A stretch of 64,000 nucleotides of DNA from Streptomyces nigrescens (GCA_024349765.1 AP026073.1:5456001-5520000), one strand, 5' to 3'; counted from the first letter of the stretch, positions 1-8,515 are shown. Made by a program: numbers and translations. The notes: generated by a model from the sequence alone, not told the origin.

Positions 1-1574
1 GAGAGGTTGGTCAGGCACTCCCAGCCGCCGGAGCGGCGGAAGTGCAGCAGCCCGCCGGCCACCGCTTCGGGGCCGCCGACCCACTCCAGCTCCTCGTCGG
101 CGAGCAGTCCGCGGCGGATGCGCAGCGCGGCGCGGTAGAGCTCCAGGGGCGCGGCCGGATCGCCCTGCTGGGCCTCGACGGACAACTCGCCCCAGCCCGG
201 CGGCTGCGGCAGCCAGGACCCGCCGCTGCCGAAGCCGTACGAGCTTCCCCCGCGCCGCCAGGGCAGCGGCACCCGGCAGCCGTCCCTGCCCTTGGAGCGG
301 CCGCGGCTGCGGGTCCACACCGGGTCCCGCAGGGCCTCGCGGGGCAGGTCGGCGACCTCGGGCAGGCCGAGTTCCTCGCCCTGGTAGACATAGCCGGCGC
401 CGGGCAGCGCCAGCATCAGCAGGGTGGCGGCGAGCGCCCGGCGCAGGCCGAACTCCCGGTCCACGACCGGTCGTCGGCCGTCGGCGAGCAGCCAGGACTC
501 CTCGTCGCAGCCGTCCGGGAGGCCGTGCCGGGAGGCGTGCCGGATCACGTCGTGGTTGGAGAGCACCCAGGTCGCGGTCGCGCCGGCCGCCCGGGCGTCG
601 GCGAGCGCGGTGTCGATGGACGACCGGAGCTCCCCGGCGTGCAGCGACGCCCTGAGGAAGTCGAAGTTGAACGCCTGGCCGAGCTCCTGCGGGGTGGCGT
701 AGGCGGTGCGCCGGGAGTTGCGCACCCAGGCCTCGGCGACCGCGATCCGCGGCGGGTCGTACTCGTTGAAGACCCTGCGCCAGTCGCGGAAGATCTCGTG
801 CACCTCGTCGCGGTCCCAGAAGGGGTGGCTGCCGTCCTCGGGCAGGTCGTCCGGCTGGTAGCTCTCGACGGTGCCGATGTCGCGGAGCGGCGCCGCCAGA
901 TCCTTGGCGAGGCCGTGCGCCACGTCGACCCGGAAGCCGTCCACGCCGCGGTCGGACCAGAAGCGCAGGGTCGTCCGGAACTCCGCGCGGACCTCGGGGT
1001 TGTCCCAGTTGAAGTCGGGCTGCTGCGGGGCGAAGAGGTGGAGGTACCACCAGCCGTCGGGCAGCCGGGTCCAGGCCGGGCCGCCGAAGCAGGAGACCCA
1101 GTCGGTGGGCGGCCGCTCGCCGTGTGCGCCCTTGCCCTCGCGGAAGACGTAGCGCTCCCGCGCGGCGGATCCCGGGCCGGCCCGCAGCGCCTCCTGGAAC
1201 CAGACGTGCTGGTCGGAGGAGTGGTTGGGCACGATGTCGACCATCACCTTGAGGCCGAGGCGGTGCGCCTCGGTGACCATCGCGTCGAAGTCGTCGAGGG
1301 TGCCGAGCCGCGGGTCGACGTCGCGGTAGTCGGCGACGTCATAGCCGCCGTCGGCCAGTTCGGAGGGGTAGAAGGGGCTCAGCCAGACGGCGTCCACCCC
1401 CAGGTCGGCGAGGTGGCCGAGCCGGGAGGTCACCCCGGGGAGGTCGCCGATGCCGTCGCCGTCGGAGTCGGCGAAGCTGCGCGGGTACACCTGGTAGACG
1501 ACGGCCTGCCGCCACCAGTCGCGGCTGCTGCGGCCGGCCGTTCCGGGGTCCGGGCCGAGGTGCTGTGCGGTCAC
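1..1574 (-). CDS. GH13 alpha-glucosidase, C-terminus cut by window edge
   Basis: Intracellular exo-acting glycoside hydrolase of family 13 (oligo-1,6-/maltose alpha-glucosidase type) that would release glucose from short malto- or isomalto-oligosaccharides. The GTG start at 1574 follows the remnant transporter region. About 524 codons are in the window and the frame is open to base 1, so only the C-terminal beta domain is incomplete. Visible GH13 landmarks are YQVYPRSFADSDGDGIGDL near residues 27-45, DIVPNHSS near 115, GFRVDVAH near 210 with the nucleophile Asp, VAEAW near 278 with the acid/base Glu, and SNHDV near 338. Exact substrate is not determinable. It is divergent from the LacI gene at 2159, which probably controls it. 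Confidence 0.9.
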   Translation of the reverse strand, partial: MTAQHLGPDPGTAGRSSRDWWRQAVVYQVYPRSFADSDGDGIGDLPGVTSRLGHLADLGVDAVWLSPFYPSELADGGYDVADYRDVDPRLGTLDDFDAMVTEAHRLGLKVMVDIVPNHSSDQHVWFQEALRAGPGSAARERYVFREGKGAHGERPPTDWVSCFGGPAWTRLPDGWWYLHLFAPQQPDFNWDNPEVRAEFRTTLRFWSDRGVDGFRVDVAHGLAKDLAAPLRDIGTVESYQPDDLPEDGSHPFWDRDEVHEIFRDWRRVFNEYDPPRIAVAEAWVRNSRRTAYATPQELGQAFNFDFLRASLHAGELRSSIDTALADARAAGATATWVLSNHDVIRHASRHGLPDGCDEESWLLADGRRPVVDREFGLRRALAATLLMLALPGAGYVYQGEELGLPEVADLPREALRDPVWTRSRGRSKGRDGCRVPLPWRRGGSSYGFGSGGSWLPQPPGWGELSVEAQQGDPAAPLELYRAALRIRRGLLADEELEWVGGPEAVAGGLLHFRRSGGWECLTNL

Positions 1575-2012
1575 GTGGCTGCCTTTCGGTACGGGGTTGC
1601 ACCGGGTGGTCGACGGACGGGAGGGGACGTCGTCCCTTGACCGCCCCTGAGGTCATGCCCGACACGATCGAGCGGCGGAAGATCACGACCGGGACGCCGA
1701 TGGGCAGGGTGGCCGCCACGGCCGCCGCGAACAGCGTCCCGCAGGGGACGGTGTACTGGCTCGTCAACGGCCTCGGGCCGAAGCCCGAGGCTGCGGAATC
1801 CGCCGAACTCCAGCCGGACGTCGGCGAAGCTCAGCGGCACGGAGCAGAGCGCCGGGAAAACCGTGACGGCGGCGATGACGGGCAGCACCCGGGCGGCGAA
1901 GAAGCATCCGGTGCGGGCCCGGCGGCGGACACTCCTCCGGGCCGGCCCGCCGCGGGACGGTGCCGGTGACGGGATCCGCCGGCGAGCAGGGTTCTGCGGC
2001 TCAAGGCCATGA
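1575..2012 (-). pseudogene. Decayed sugar ABC permease operon remnant
   Basis: Between the alpha-glucosidase and its divergent regulator lie fragments of binding-protein-dependent sugar permeases in shifting frames. One frame, around 1780-1920, reads LPVIAAVTVFPALCSVPLSF, the first membrane segment of a MalF-type permease. Another, around 1640-1765, reads VAATLPIGVPVVIF, then SGMTSGAVKG, the typical end of a MalG-type permease. A start with an upstream GAGGAG sits at 2012 (MALSRRTLLAG), but that frame soon stops. I infer that an importer operon collapsed by internal deletion, leaving its two ends joined upstream of the glucosidase. The family assignment of the fragments rests on motif similarity only. 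Confidence 0.6.
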
Positions 2013-2039
2013 GTGCTCCTCACGTCTCGGCTGTCTTCA

Positions 2040-2132
2040 TGACAGCGCTTGCAGGCTAGAAGTGGGCTCGTTGCCAGGTCAACGGCCGAGGAACCGGAGA
2101 TTCCGCAAGCGATCTTTCTGCGAACGCTGTCA
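2040..2132. promoter_or_regulatory. Inverted 15-bp operator-like repeats of divergent LacI promoter
   Basis: TGACAGCGCTTGCAG at 2040-2054 on the plus strand and TGACAGCGTTCGCAG at 2118-2132 on the minus strand match at 13 of 15 positions. They face each other across the 2013-2158 gap. A related half-site (rc ATCGCTTGCGG) lies at 2103-2113. The CGCTTGC core resembles LacI-family half-sites. The arrangement would let the regulator at 2159 control both its own gene and the leftward operon. Confidence 0.5.
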
Positions 2133-2158
2133 TCGCCCGTCTGTGCTAGCGTCCCGCC

Positions 2159-3190
2159 ATGTCCTCAGCTCGCAGCGAGGCCACGATGGCCGATGTGGCC
2201 CATCGGGCGGGGGTTTCGGTGTCGACCGTCTCGCGCACCCTGCGCGGCCTGTCGACCGTGTCGGAGACCACCCGGGCCCGGGTGGAGGCGGCGGCCCGCG
2301 AGCTCTCCTTCGCCATCACCCGCAGCGCCTCCAGCCTGGTCACCGGCCGCACCGGCCGGGTGGCCGTCCTGATGCCCCACCTGGAGTCGTGGTTCCTGAG
2401 CGCCACCCTGTCCGGCATGGCCCCGGCCCTGCGCGACGCCGGCCTCGAACTGCTGGTCTACAGCGTGACCGATGTCCAGGAACGCGCCGACTTCTTCGAC
2501 CGGTTGCCCGCCCGCCGCAACGCCGACGCCCTCCTCGTGGTGAGCTTCGCGCTCTCCCCCGCCGAACGCGCCCGCCTCGACGACCTGGGCATGCCGCTGG
2601 TCTTCGTCAGCCAGCACGCCCCCGGCCGGCCCAGCGTCTACGTGGACGACGAGGAGGCCGCGCTGCGCGGCACCCGCCATCTGCTCAACCTCGGGCACCG
2701 GCGGATCGCCTTCCTGCAGACCGCCGACGAGACGGGCTTCGCCTGGAGCAGCAAGAACCGGCTCGCCGGCCATCTGCGCGCCCTCACCGAGGCGGGCATC
2801 GAGCACGACGACGACCTCATCATGAGCGTGCCCGGCTGGAAGGGCAGCGGTATGGCCGCCGCGGTGGGCCGGCTGCTGAGCCTGCAGACCCCGCCGACCG
2901 CACTCTTCACCGAGACCGACGACCTGGCCTTCCGCCTCCTGGCCGCCCTCCGCGAGGCCAACATCCCGGTCCCCGGCCGGGTTTCCGTCATGGGCTTCGA
3001 CGACCACGTCATGTCGGCCCTCATGGGCCTGACCACCCTCGCCCAACCCGCCGCCGAACTGGGCCGCACCGCCGTCCGCCTGACCCGCTCCGTCCTCGAC
3101 GACACCGACGGCGACCCCCAACGCCACATCATCCTCCCCACCGAACTCGTCCCCCGCCGCACCACGGCGCCACCACCGGTGGAGCGTTAG
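2159..3190 (+). CDS. LacI-family transcriptional regulator
   Basis: A 343-residue LacI/GalR repressor. The N-terminal helix-turn-helix is MADVAHRAGVSVSTVSRTL (residues 10-28), followed by the hinge and a periplasmic-binding-protein-like effector domain with GHRRIAFL and VPGRVSVMGFDDH. It probably senses a sugar and represses the divergent alpha-glucosidase operon. The start at 2159 lacks a clear Shine-Dalgarno; ATG 2186 (MADVAHRAG) is an alternative. Its sequence does not look like Streptomyces MalR, so I give no symbol. The transporter it presumably also controlled survives only as a remnant at 1575-2012. Confidence 0.9.
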   Translation: MSSARSEATMADVAHRAGVSVSTVSRTLRGLSTVSETTRARVEAAARELSFAITRSASSLVTGRTGRVAVLMPHLESWFLSATLSGMAPALRDAGLELLVYSVTDVQERADFFDRLPARRNADALLVVSFALSPAERARLDDLGMPLVFVSQHAPGRPSVYVDDEEAALRGTRHLLNLGHRRIAFLQTADETGFAWSSKNRLAGHLRALTEAGIEHDDDLIMSVPGWKGSGMAAAVGRLLSLQTPPTALFTETDDLAFRLLAALREANIPVPGRVSVMGFDDHVMSALMGLTTLAQPAAELGRTAVRLTRSVLDDTDGDPQRHIILPTELVPRRTTAPPPVER

Positions 3191-3204
3191 CACGCGAAGC
3201 GTGC
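3190..3204. terminator. Short hairpin after the LacI gene
   Basis: GCACGC, a GAA loop and GCGTGC form a perfect 6-bp stem that overlaps the stop codon of the LacI gene. A G-rich run follows. The convergent glycosyltransferase ends at 3295. Two copies of GGGGCGCGTCC (near 3207 and 3249) lie in the same 104-bp gap. Confidence 0.35.
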
Positions 3205-3294
3205 GGGGGCGCGTCCGGCGGCGACAGGTCAGGACCTGAAGCGGGCCGGGGCGCGTCCCGCCGGTACAGAGTCCCGACGCCTCCGCTTCCGCCG

Positions 3295-4398
3295 CTACCC
3301 GGCGCCGACCGGAGCCGTTCGTGCCGTCGTCCGCCCCCTCGGCGTGTCCGCTCGGCCCTTTTCGTACACCGTGAGGCCGCGGGCCAGGTGGAGGGGGACC
3401 AGGACGAGCTCGATGAGGAGGGCCTTCCAGGCGTAGACGAGGTTGACGGTCTTGGTGGCGTAGACGCAGGGGAGGTTCAACAGGACGCCGGCGAGCGGGA
3501 GTTTGCGGCGGTGGGCGGCGTAGATCAGGGGTGGGGCGGTCAGGAGCAGCTCGGCTCCGGCCCACCAGGCGAAGGTGACGGCGAGTGGCTGCCCGGTGGT
3601 CGCGGCGGTCACGAACGGGGTGGCCCACCACAGCGGTGCGGTGATGATCTCCAGGAGCGCGAGGTGCACCCAGAGGGCCAGCAGGGGTTTGTGGCGGATC
3701 AGACTCCCCAGATGGAGGCGGACGTTCTGGCAGAAGCCCGCCATCCAGCGCCAGACCTGCTTGCGGAGATAGGTGAGGTCCTCCGGGTCGGCGGCGAGGG
3801 CGACGGCGTCGGAGACGTAGACCGCGCGTCTGCCGGCGATCTGCTGGGACCAGGTGTAATCCATGTCCTCGACGATGGTGCGTTCCGGGAAGCCGCCGAA
3901 GGACATCAGGTCGTCGCGGCGGAAGACCGAGCAGCAACCGGAGCAGACCATGGGGCTGTTGGCGCGGGCCTGGATGGGGCGGTGCCAGTGGAAGCCGAAG
4001 AGATACTCCGTGGACCGGCCGCGTTCCCAGACCGTGCGGGTGTGGCGGGTGCGGACCGTGCCGGCCGCGACCGAGACGGTGGGGTCGTCGAAGACGGGCA
4101 ATACGGTTTCGAGGTAGTCCGGGGCGAGGACGGTGTCCGCGTCGACGGCCAGGACGAGATCGGTGGTGCAGTGCGGAAGGGCGTAGTTCTGGGCTTTGGC
4201 CTTGCTGCCGAGGTTGCGGGGCGGGCGTAAGACCGTGACGCCGTGTGACGCCGCCACCTCGCCCGTGCGGTCCGTGGAGGCGTCGTCCACGACCAGGACG
4301 CGGTCGGGCGGGACCGTTTGCCGGGCGAGTGACTCCAGTGTGGCCGGCAGGCCCTCCTCCTCGTTATGAGCAGGAACGATGGCGGTGATGGTGCGCAT
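3295..4398 (-). CDS. Family 2 membrane glycosyltransferase
   Basis: A 367-residue processive-type GT2 enzyme. The N-terminal nucleotide-sugar domain has TAIVPAHNEEEGLP, VVDDASTD, the AVDADT metal-binding motif, VEDMDYTW and the QVWRW product-site motif (QxxRW). Hydrophobic segments at about residues 240-345 anchor it in the membrane. It resembles bacterial synthases of N-acetylhexosamine or glucan polymers (BcsA/HasA/IcaA type), so it probably makes an extracellular polysaccharide; the sugar cannot be told. Its start lies inside a 46-codon membrane ORF (4364-4504), suggesting translational coupling. Confidence 0.85.
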   Translation of the reverse strand: MRTITAIVPAHNEEEGLPATLESLARQTVPPDRVLVVDDASTDRTGEVAASHGVTVLRPPRNLGSKAKAQNYALPHCTTDLVLAVDADTVLAPDYLETVLPVFDDPTVSVAAGTVRTRHTRTVWERGRSTEYLFGFHWHRPIQARANSPMVCSGCCSVFRRDDLMSFGGFPERTIVEDMDYTWSQQIAGRRAVYVSDAVALAADPEDLTYLRKQVWRWMAGFCQNVRLHLGSLIRHKPLLALWVHLALLEIITAPLWWATPFVTAATTGQPLAVTFAWWAGAELLLTAPPLIYAAHRRKLPLAGVLLNLPCVYATKTVNLVYAWKALLIELVLVPLHLARGLTVYEKGRADTPRGRTTARTAPVGAG

Positions 4399-4504
4399 GA
4401 CGGGCTCCCCCCTTGGTGCGGATCGCGGTGATGACGACGCCGGTCAGACCGATGACGCCGTAGACGATGGTGCTGATGCCGATGAACGGCAGTCCTCCGT
4501 GCAT
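4364..4504 (-). CDS. Small single-span membrane protein coupled to GT2
   Basis: ATG at 4504 opens a 46-residue frame ending TAA at 4364. It overlaps the glycosyltransferase start (4398) by 35 bases in another frame. Residues 6-27 (FIGISTIVYGVIGLTGVVITAI) form one hydrophobic helix, followed by a basic His-rich tail. Small hydrophobic partners are known for some bacterial polysaccharide synthases (for example IcaD beside IcaA), so a subunit role is an inference. No strong Shine-Dalgarno is visible, and the His-rich tail may simply reflect the overlap. Confidence 0.45.
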   Translation of the reverse strand: MHGGLPFIGISTIVYGVIGLTGVVITAIRTKGGARHAHHHRHRSCS

Positions 4505-4571
4505 GTCACCGACGGTAGTCGGAGGGAGCGGATCACGGTTCCGGAGGGTTCCTCCTGTGGATAACTTTCCG

Positions 4572-6194
4572 TCAGCCGGGGCGGGTTGGGGATGCCGGTG
4601 CCTTCTCGGCTTCCCCCTCGGGTTCCTCCTCGGGTTCCCCCTCGGTTTCCTTCTCGGATTCCTCCTCGGGTTCCTTCGTGGCGTTGCGGAGGGGGAGGCT
4701 CCACGCCGCCAGGGCGCCGGTGGCGGCGACGGCGGACAGGGCGAGGAGCGTGGTGCTCATCGCGGAGGTGAGGGTGGTCAGCATGGTCGCGAGGGCGACC
4801 CCCAGCGTCGGGCCGATGTTCATCGCGGTCTGCTGGAGTCCGCCGGCCACTCCCGCGTGCGCCACGGGGACATGGCGCACGATGACCGCCGTCGCGGTGA
4901 CCATCACCGTACCGAATCCCGCACCGAGCAGGGCGAAACCCCCGCCGATCACCAACACAGGGGAACCGGGGGTGAGTTGGGAGAGGAGGAGGATGCCGGC
5001 GGTGAGGAGGGACATGGCCGCGAGGGTGGTCCGGCGGGGACCGTGGCGGCGCTGGAGCACGGCCGAGGCGGGCGCGCTCAGCACCATCATGACGGCCAGC
5101 GGCAGTACCCGCAGACCGCTCTGGAGCGGGTCGAGCCCGAGGACGTCCTGCAGGAAGTACGAGCCGACGAAGAGCGCGCCGAACATGCCGGCGGAAGCGC
5201 ACAGCAGGACGGAGAGAGCGGAGACCACGGCTCGTGAGGTGAGGACAGCCGGCGGGACGAGAGGGCTCGCGGTGCGGCGTTCGTGGCGGACGAAGGCGCC
5301 ACAGGCGGCCGTTCCGAAGCCGGTGGTGAGCAGGGTGGCCACGGTCCAGCCGGATTGCGGAAGCGCGACGAGGGTGTGGACCAGGCACAGGAGGGCGAGG
5401 GAGAGGAGGGCCGCTCCGGGGAGGTCGAGGGGGGAGCGTGCGGGCCTGGGCGAGGTGGGCGTCGGGGGCGGGGCTGCGGTGCCCGAGGCGTCGTCGGGGT
5501 GTGGTGGCGTGGGCACGCGGGCGGCGAGGGCCAGTGCGCCGACGATCAGCGCGGGCGGCACGTTGAGGAAGAAGACGGCCCGCCAGCCGAACTGGGCGGA
5601 GAGTGCCCCGCCGAGGACCGGGCCGACCGCGGCCGAGAGGCCGATGGCACTGGTGCGGAGGGCCAGGGGCATGGCGAGCCGGTCCGGTGGATACGTGGCG
5701 CGCAGCATGCCCAGGGTGGCCGGTTGCAGCAGCGCACCGAAGACGCCTTGCGCGATGCGCAGCGCGATCACCCAGCCGATGCCGGGCGCCAGTCCGATCC
5801 CCGCGGATGCGGCGCCGAAGCCCAGGATGCCGAGGGCGAAGATCCGTTGGTGGCCGTAGCGGTCGCCGAGCCGGCCGGCGAGGACGAGCAGGCCGGCCAC
5901 GGCGATGAGGTAGCCGGTGCTGGTCCACTGGACCTGTACGAACGAGGCATGCAGGTCCCGTTGGAGGGCCGGCTGGGCGATGGTCAGTACGGTGCCGTCC
6001 AGGGCCACGATCACCGCGCCGGTGATGCTCCCGGTGAGGATGAGACGGCGGTGGCGGCCGGAGGCGAGGCGGTGGGGCCGGTGGTCGTCGCGCGAATCGG
6101 CGGGCGGACGGCTTCCGGCGTCAGCAGCACCGTGGCCCGTTACGGAGCGACCACTGTCGCCGTGCCTCCTCGAGGAGCGCAGCGGGGCGGTCAT
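4572..6194 (-). CDS. MFS drug:H+ antiporter, DHA2 (14-TMS) type
   Basis: A 540-residue major facilitator. It has the motif-A-like LAGRLGDRYGHQRIF near residue 105, QGVFGALLQPATLGMLRA, the antiporter motif C-like VGPVLGGAL, and about 14 hydrophobic segments. The family exports drugs or antiseptics using the proton gradient. The ATG at 6194 overlaps the stop of the TetR gene (ATGA), so the two form one operon, with the pump under TetR control. The last 40 residues are a Glu/Lys/Pro-rich tail encoded by short repeats. Substrate unknown. Confidence 0.9.
   Translation of the reverse strand: MTAPLRSSRRHGDSGRSVTGHGAADAGSRPPADSRDDHRPHRLASGRHRRLILTGSITGAVIVALDGTVLTIAQPALQRDLHASFVQVQWTSTGYLIAVAGLLVLAGRLGDRYGHQRIFALGILGFGAASAGIGLAPGIGWVIALRIAQGVFGALLQPATLGMLRATYPPDRLAMPLALRTSAIGLSAAVGPVLGGALSAQFGWRAVFFLNVPPALIVGALALAARVPTPPHPDDASGTAAPPPTPTSPRPARSPLDLPGAALLSLALLCLVHTLVALPQSGWTVATLLTTGFGTAACGAFVRHERRTASPLVPPAVLTSRAVVSALSVLLCASAGMFGALFVGSYFLQDVLGLDPLQSGLRVLPLAVMMVLSAPASAVLQRRHGPRRTTLAAMSLLTAGILLLSQLTPGSPVLVIGGGFALLGAGFGTVMVTATAVIVRHVPVAHAGVAGGLQQTAMNIGPTLGVALATMLTTLTSAMSTTLLALSAVAATGALAAWSLPLRNATKEPEEESEKETEGEPEEEPEGEAEKAPASPTRPG
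4601..4677. repeat. Imperfect CTCGGGTTCCTC tandem repeat encoding acidic tail
   Basis: About six degenerate 12-bp units encode alternating Glu/Glu-Pro/Lys runs at the C-terminus of the MFS transporter. The run is in frame throughout, so length changes by whole units would alter only the cytoplasmic tail. Confidence 0.7.
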
Positions 6195-6823
6195 CGGGAC
6201 TCCGGTCCGAGGTGCGCGTCCAGGGCGGCGCGCAGCAGCGGTTCGATGTCGTCGGAGCCGGTGGCGAGCGGGAGGCTGCCCCATCCCCACAGCTGGGCGA
6301 TGCCGTGCAGGTTCGCCCACAGGGCGCCCGCCACCACCGGGGGCGGCGTGTCCGCGGGCGGCCGTATCCGGGCGATCAGGTCCACGAGTACCTGGAAGAG
6401 CGGGAGGCTGGTGTCCCGTAGGCCGAGCCGGTTGCTCTCCAACAGGTCGTGACGGAACATCAGCTCGTACATGCCGCGCTCGGACAGCGCGAAGTCGAGG
6501 TAGGTGCGGGCGAGCGAGGTGAGCCGGGCGCGGGGCGACGCGTCGTCGCCGTCGAGCACCTCGGCGGTCCGGGCGGCCAGGTCGGCGAAGCCCCGGCGGG
6601 CGATCGCGGAGAGCAGGTCGAGGTGCGTCGGGAAGTAGCGGCGCGGGGCACCGTGCGAAACCCCTGCCCGGCGGGCGATTTCCCGCAGTGACAGCGCTTG
6701 CACGCCCTCGCCGGCCACCAGCTCGACACCCGCCTCGACCAGGCGGGCGCGCAGGCCCTCGTCCTGGGCGGGTTCCTCGCCCTGGGCGGGTTCCTCGTTC
6801 GCGGAGTTCACAGGGGTAGGCAT
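6191..6823 (-). CDS. TetR-family repressor
   Basis: About 210 residues. The N-terminal helix-turn-helix is LREIARRAGVSHGAPRRYF and the C-terminal ligand-binding half is helical (TetR_C/WHG type). It is the first gene of a two-gene operon with the MFS exporter, so it probably represses the pump until a toxic ligand binds. ATG 6823 is chosen; GTG 6829 is also in frame. The start codon lies at the edge of one of two operator palindromes (6823-6835), which implies a leaderless or very short-leader transcript and autoregulation. Confidence 0.88.
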   Translation of the reverse strand: MPTPVNSANEEPAQGEEPAQDEGLRARLVEAGVELVAGEGVQALSLREIARRAGVSHGAPRRYFPTHLDLLSAIARRGFADLAARTAEVLDGDDASPRARLTSLARTYLDFALSERGMYELMFRHDLLESNRLGLRDTSLPLFQVLVDLIARIRPPADTPPPVVAGALWANLHGIAQLWGWGSLPLATGSDDIEPLLRAALDAHLGPESR

Positions 6824-6861
6824 AGACACTGTCTACCAGGTGGCTGTAGACAGTGTCTACA
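6823..6861. promoter_or_regulatory. Two palindromic TetR operators
   Basis: TAGACACTGTCTA (6823-6835) and TGTAGACAGTGTCTACA (6845-6861) are perfect odd-length palindromes sharing the TAGACAnTGTCTA core. Their centres are 24 bp apart. They sit exactly at the start of the TetR gene, the expected place for autorepression of the TetR-MFS operon. Confidence 0.85.
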
Positions 6862-6888
6862 GCTATCGAGGGAAGGGCGGACATGACG

Positions 6889-6933
6889 ACGCCGGCCGCC
6901 GCGCCCCGTGGGGGCGAGCGCGACGGCCGGCGT
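6889..6933. terminator. Strong hairpin terminator downstream of the S8 protease
   Basis: ACGCCGGCCGCCGCG (6889-6903) pairs with CGCGACGGCCGGCGT (6919-6933) at 14 of 15 positions, the remaining pair being G-U-like. The loop is 15 nt. It lies just after the protease stop (minus strand) and separates that gene from the TetR operon promoter. Confidence 0.75.
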
Positions 6934-6954
6934 GGAGAACGGGAGGCCGAGGTC

Positions 6955-8163
6955 CTACTCGACGACCTTCAGCAGCTTGTTGGGCGTTCCCTGACCCGGG
7001 TTGGTGATCTTGTCGGCGGTGGCGCCGTCGGTCAGCGCCTTCTCGACGTCGGCGGGCTTGGCGTCCTTGTGGCCCGCCAGGTAGACCGCGGCGGCACCGA
7101 CCACATGCGGGGTCGCCATCGACGTACCCGAGATGGTCTTGGTGGCGTCATCGCTGCTGTTCCAGTCCGACGTGATGTCGGAACCGGGGGCGTAGATGTC
7201 CACCGCGCTGCCGAAGTTGGAGAAGTCGGACTGCTCGTCCTTGTTGGTGCTGGAGGCCACCGTGATGGCCTCCTTGACGCGCGCCGGGGAGCTCTGGCCC
7301 GCGTCGCTGGACTCGTTGCCCGCCGCGACACCGAAGGTGACACCGGAGTCGATGGCCTTCTTCACGGCCGCGTCGAGCGCCTCGTCCGCGCCACCACCCA
7401 GGGACATGTTGGCGACCGAGGGGCCCTTGTGGTTCTTGGTGACCCAGTCGATGCCGGCGACGACCTGCTCGGTGGTGCCGGAGCCCTGGCCGTCCAGGAC
7501 CTTGACGGCCACGATCTTGGCCTTCTTGGCGACGCCGTGCGCCTCACCGGCGATGGTGCCGGAGACGTGGGTGCCGTGACCGTTGTCGTCCTCGGCCTTG
7601 TTGCTGCCGTCGATGGCGTTGAAGCCGTACGACGCGCGGCCGCCGAAGTCCTTGTGGCTGATGTGGACGCCGGTGTCGATGACGTACGCGGTGACGCCCT
7701 CACCCGCGCTGTCGGGGTAGTTGTACTTCTTGTCGCCCTGGGTGTCCTTCTGGTCGATGCGGTCCAGGCCCCACGACGGCGGGTTGTCCTGGGTGGCGTC
7801 GATGTGGAACTTCTTGTTCTGGACGACCTTGTCGACGGCCGGGTCGGCGGCGAGGTGCTTGGCCTCCTCGGCGCTCAGGCCGTTGGCCGAGAAGCCGTCG
7901 ATGGCGGAGGAGAAGGTGCGCTTCACCTTGCCGCCGTACTTGGAAGCGAGATCGCCGCTCTCGGCCGTACGGACCGACTTCTTCAGCATGACGATGTAGC
8001 TGCCGTTCACGGCGCCCTTGGCCTGGGCGCCGTAGATCTTGCCTTCGGCGGGGGCGGGCGACGCGCCCGCGGTCACCGCGGTGACGGTGGCGATACCAGT
8101 CGCGGCAACCGCGGCGGCTATCGCCGTGACGAGCCGCTTCTTGCTGGAACGCTTGTGAGCCAT
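6955..8163 (-). CDS. Secreted subtilisin-like serine protease (S8) with I9 propeptide
   Basis: A 402-residue extracellular endopeptidase. A signal peptide covers residues 1 to about 37 (KKRLVTAIAAAVAATG). An I9 inhibitor propeptide, about 53-122, begins GSYIVMLKK. The catalytic triad is Asp163 (VIDTGV), His196 (NGHGTHVSG) and Ser348 (SGTSMATP), with oxyanion Asn283 (AAGNESS). The length and layout match Streptomyces and Thermus aqualysin/proteinase-K-type proteases without a C-terminal extension. ATG 8163 is preceded by GAGG; upstream in-frame codons lack a signal peptide. A nutritional or developmental role is likely. Confidence 0.95.
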   Translation of the reverse strand: MAHKRSSKKRLVTAIAAAVAATGIATVTAVTAGASPAPAEGKIYGAQAKGAVNGSYIVMLKKSVRTAESGDLASKYGGKVKRTFSSAIDGFSANGLSAEEAKHLAADPAVDKVVQNKKFHIDATQDNPPSWGLDRIDQKDTQGDKKYNYPDSAGEGVTAYVIDTGVHISHKDFGGRASYGFNAIDGSNKAEDDNGHGTHVSGTIAGEAHGVAKKAKIVAVKVLDGQGSGTTEQVVAGIDWVTKNHKGPSVANMSLGGGADEALDAAVKKAIDSGVTFGVAAGNESSDAGQSSPARVKEAITVASSTNKDEQSDFSNFGSAVDIYAPGSDITSDWNSSDDATKTISGTSMATPHVVGAAAVYLAGHKDAKPADVEKALTDGATADKITNPGQGTPNKLLKVVE

Positions 8164-8515
8164 TGCGAGGGTTCTCCTCGTTCGTGGTGTGGGGGGAAAG
8201 CGTTGCGCCAACAGCCCTTGGACACAGGAAAATCTGCGTCGGGCTGACTCGAAACCCTGTCTGATTGGTGGATCCAATTTCAAGGGAGACCCCGTCGTGT
8301 GAGATAGGCAACAACCCTGTAAAACTGCAAAAGGTCCCAGAACTGGTCAAAGCAAGCGGCCGACTTGAAGCAAGGCGACTCAACTCCGTTTACGTTCGTG
8401 TAATGGGGGGAAACCGACGACCTCTTGCCGGAAGTCCCTCTCGCCCTGCGCCGCTGCTACAACTCCGTTGCCCGCGCGGCGATTTCGGGGCCATTCGGCA
8501 AAAGGCCCCAACCCC
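8164..8515. promoter_or_regulatory. 350-bp AT-richer regulatory gap upstream of protease
   Basis: No gene is supported here. The DNA is clearly less GC-rich than its surroundings. On the minus strand TTGAAA (about 8278-8283) and CAGGGT (about 8254-8259) have roughly promoter-like spacing, about 100 bp before the protease start. The stretch 8380-8410 (TTTACGTTCGTGTAATG) is also AT-rich and may hold further control sites. The long leader suggests regulated expression. Confidence 0.35.
8487..8509. terminator. Hairpin downstream of sugar importer operon
   Basis: GGGGCC (8487-8492), an 11-nt loop and GGCCCC (8504-8509) lie directly after the stop codon of the leftward solute-binding protein gene (8516). 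Confidence 0.5.

Noticed and set aside
2159-3190. Calling the LacI regulator MalR
   Set aside because: The sequence is not recognisably MalR and the adjacent transporter is gone, so the sugar is unknown.
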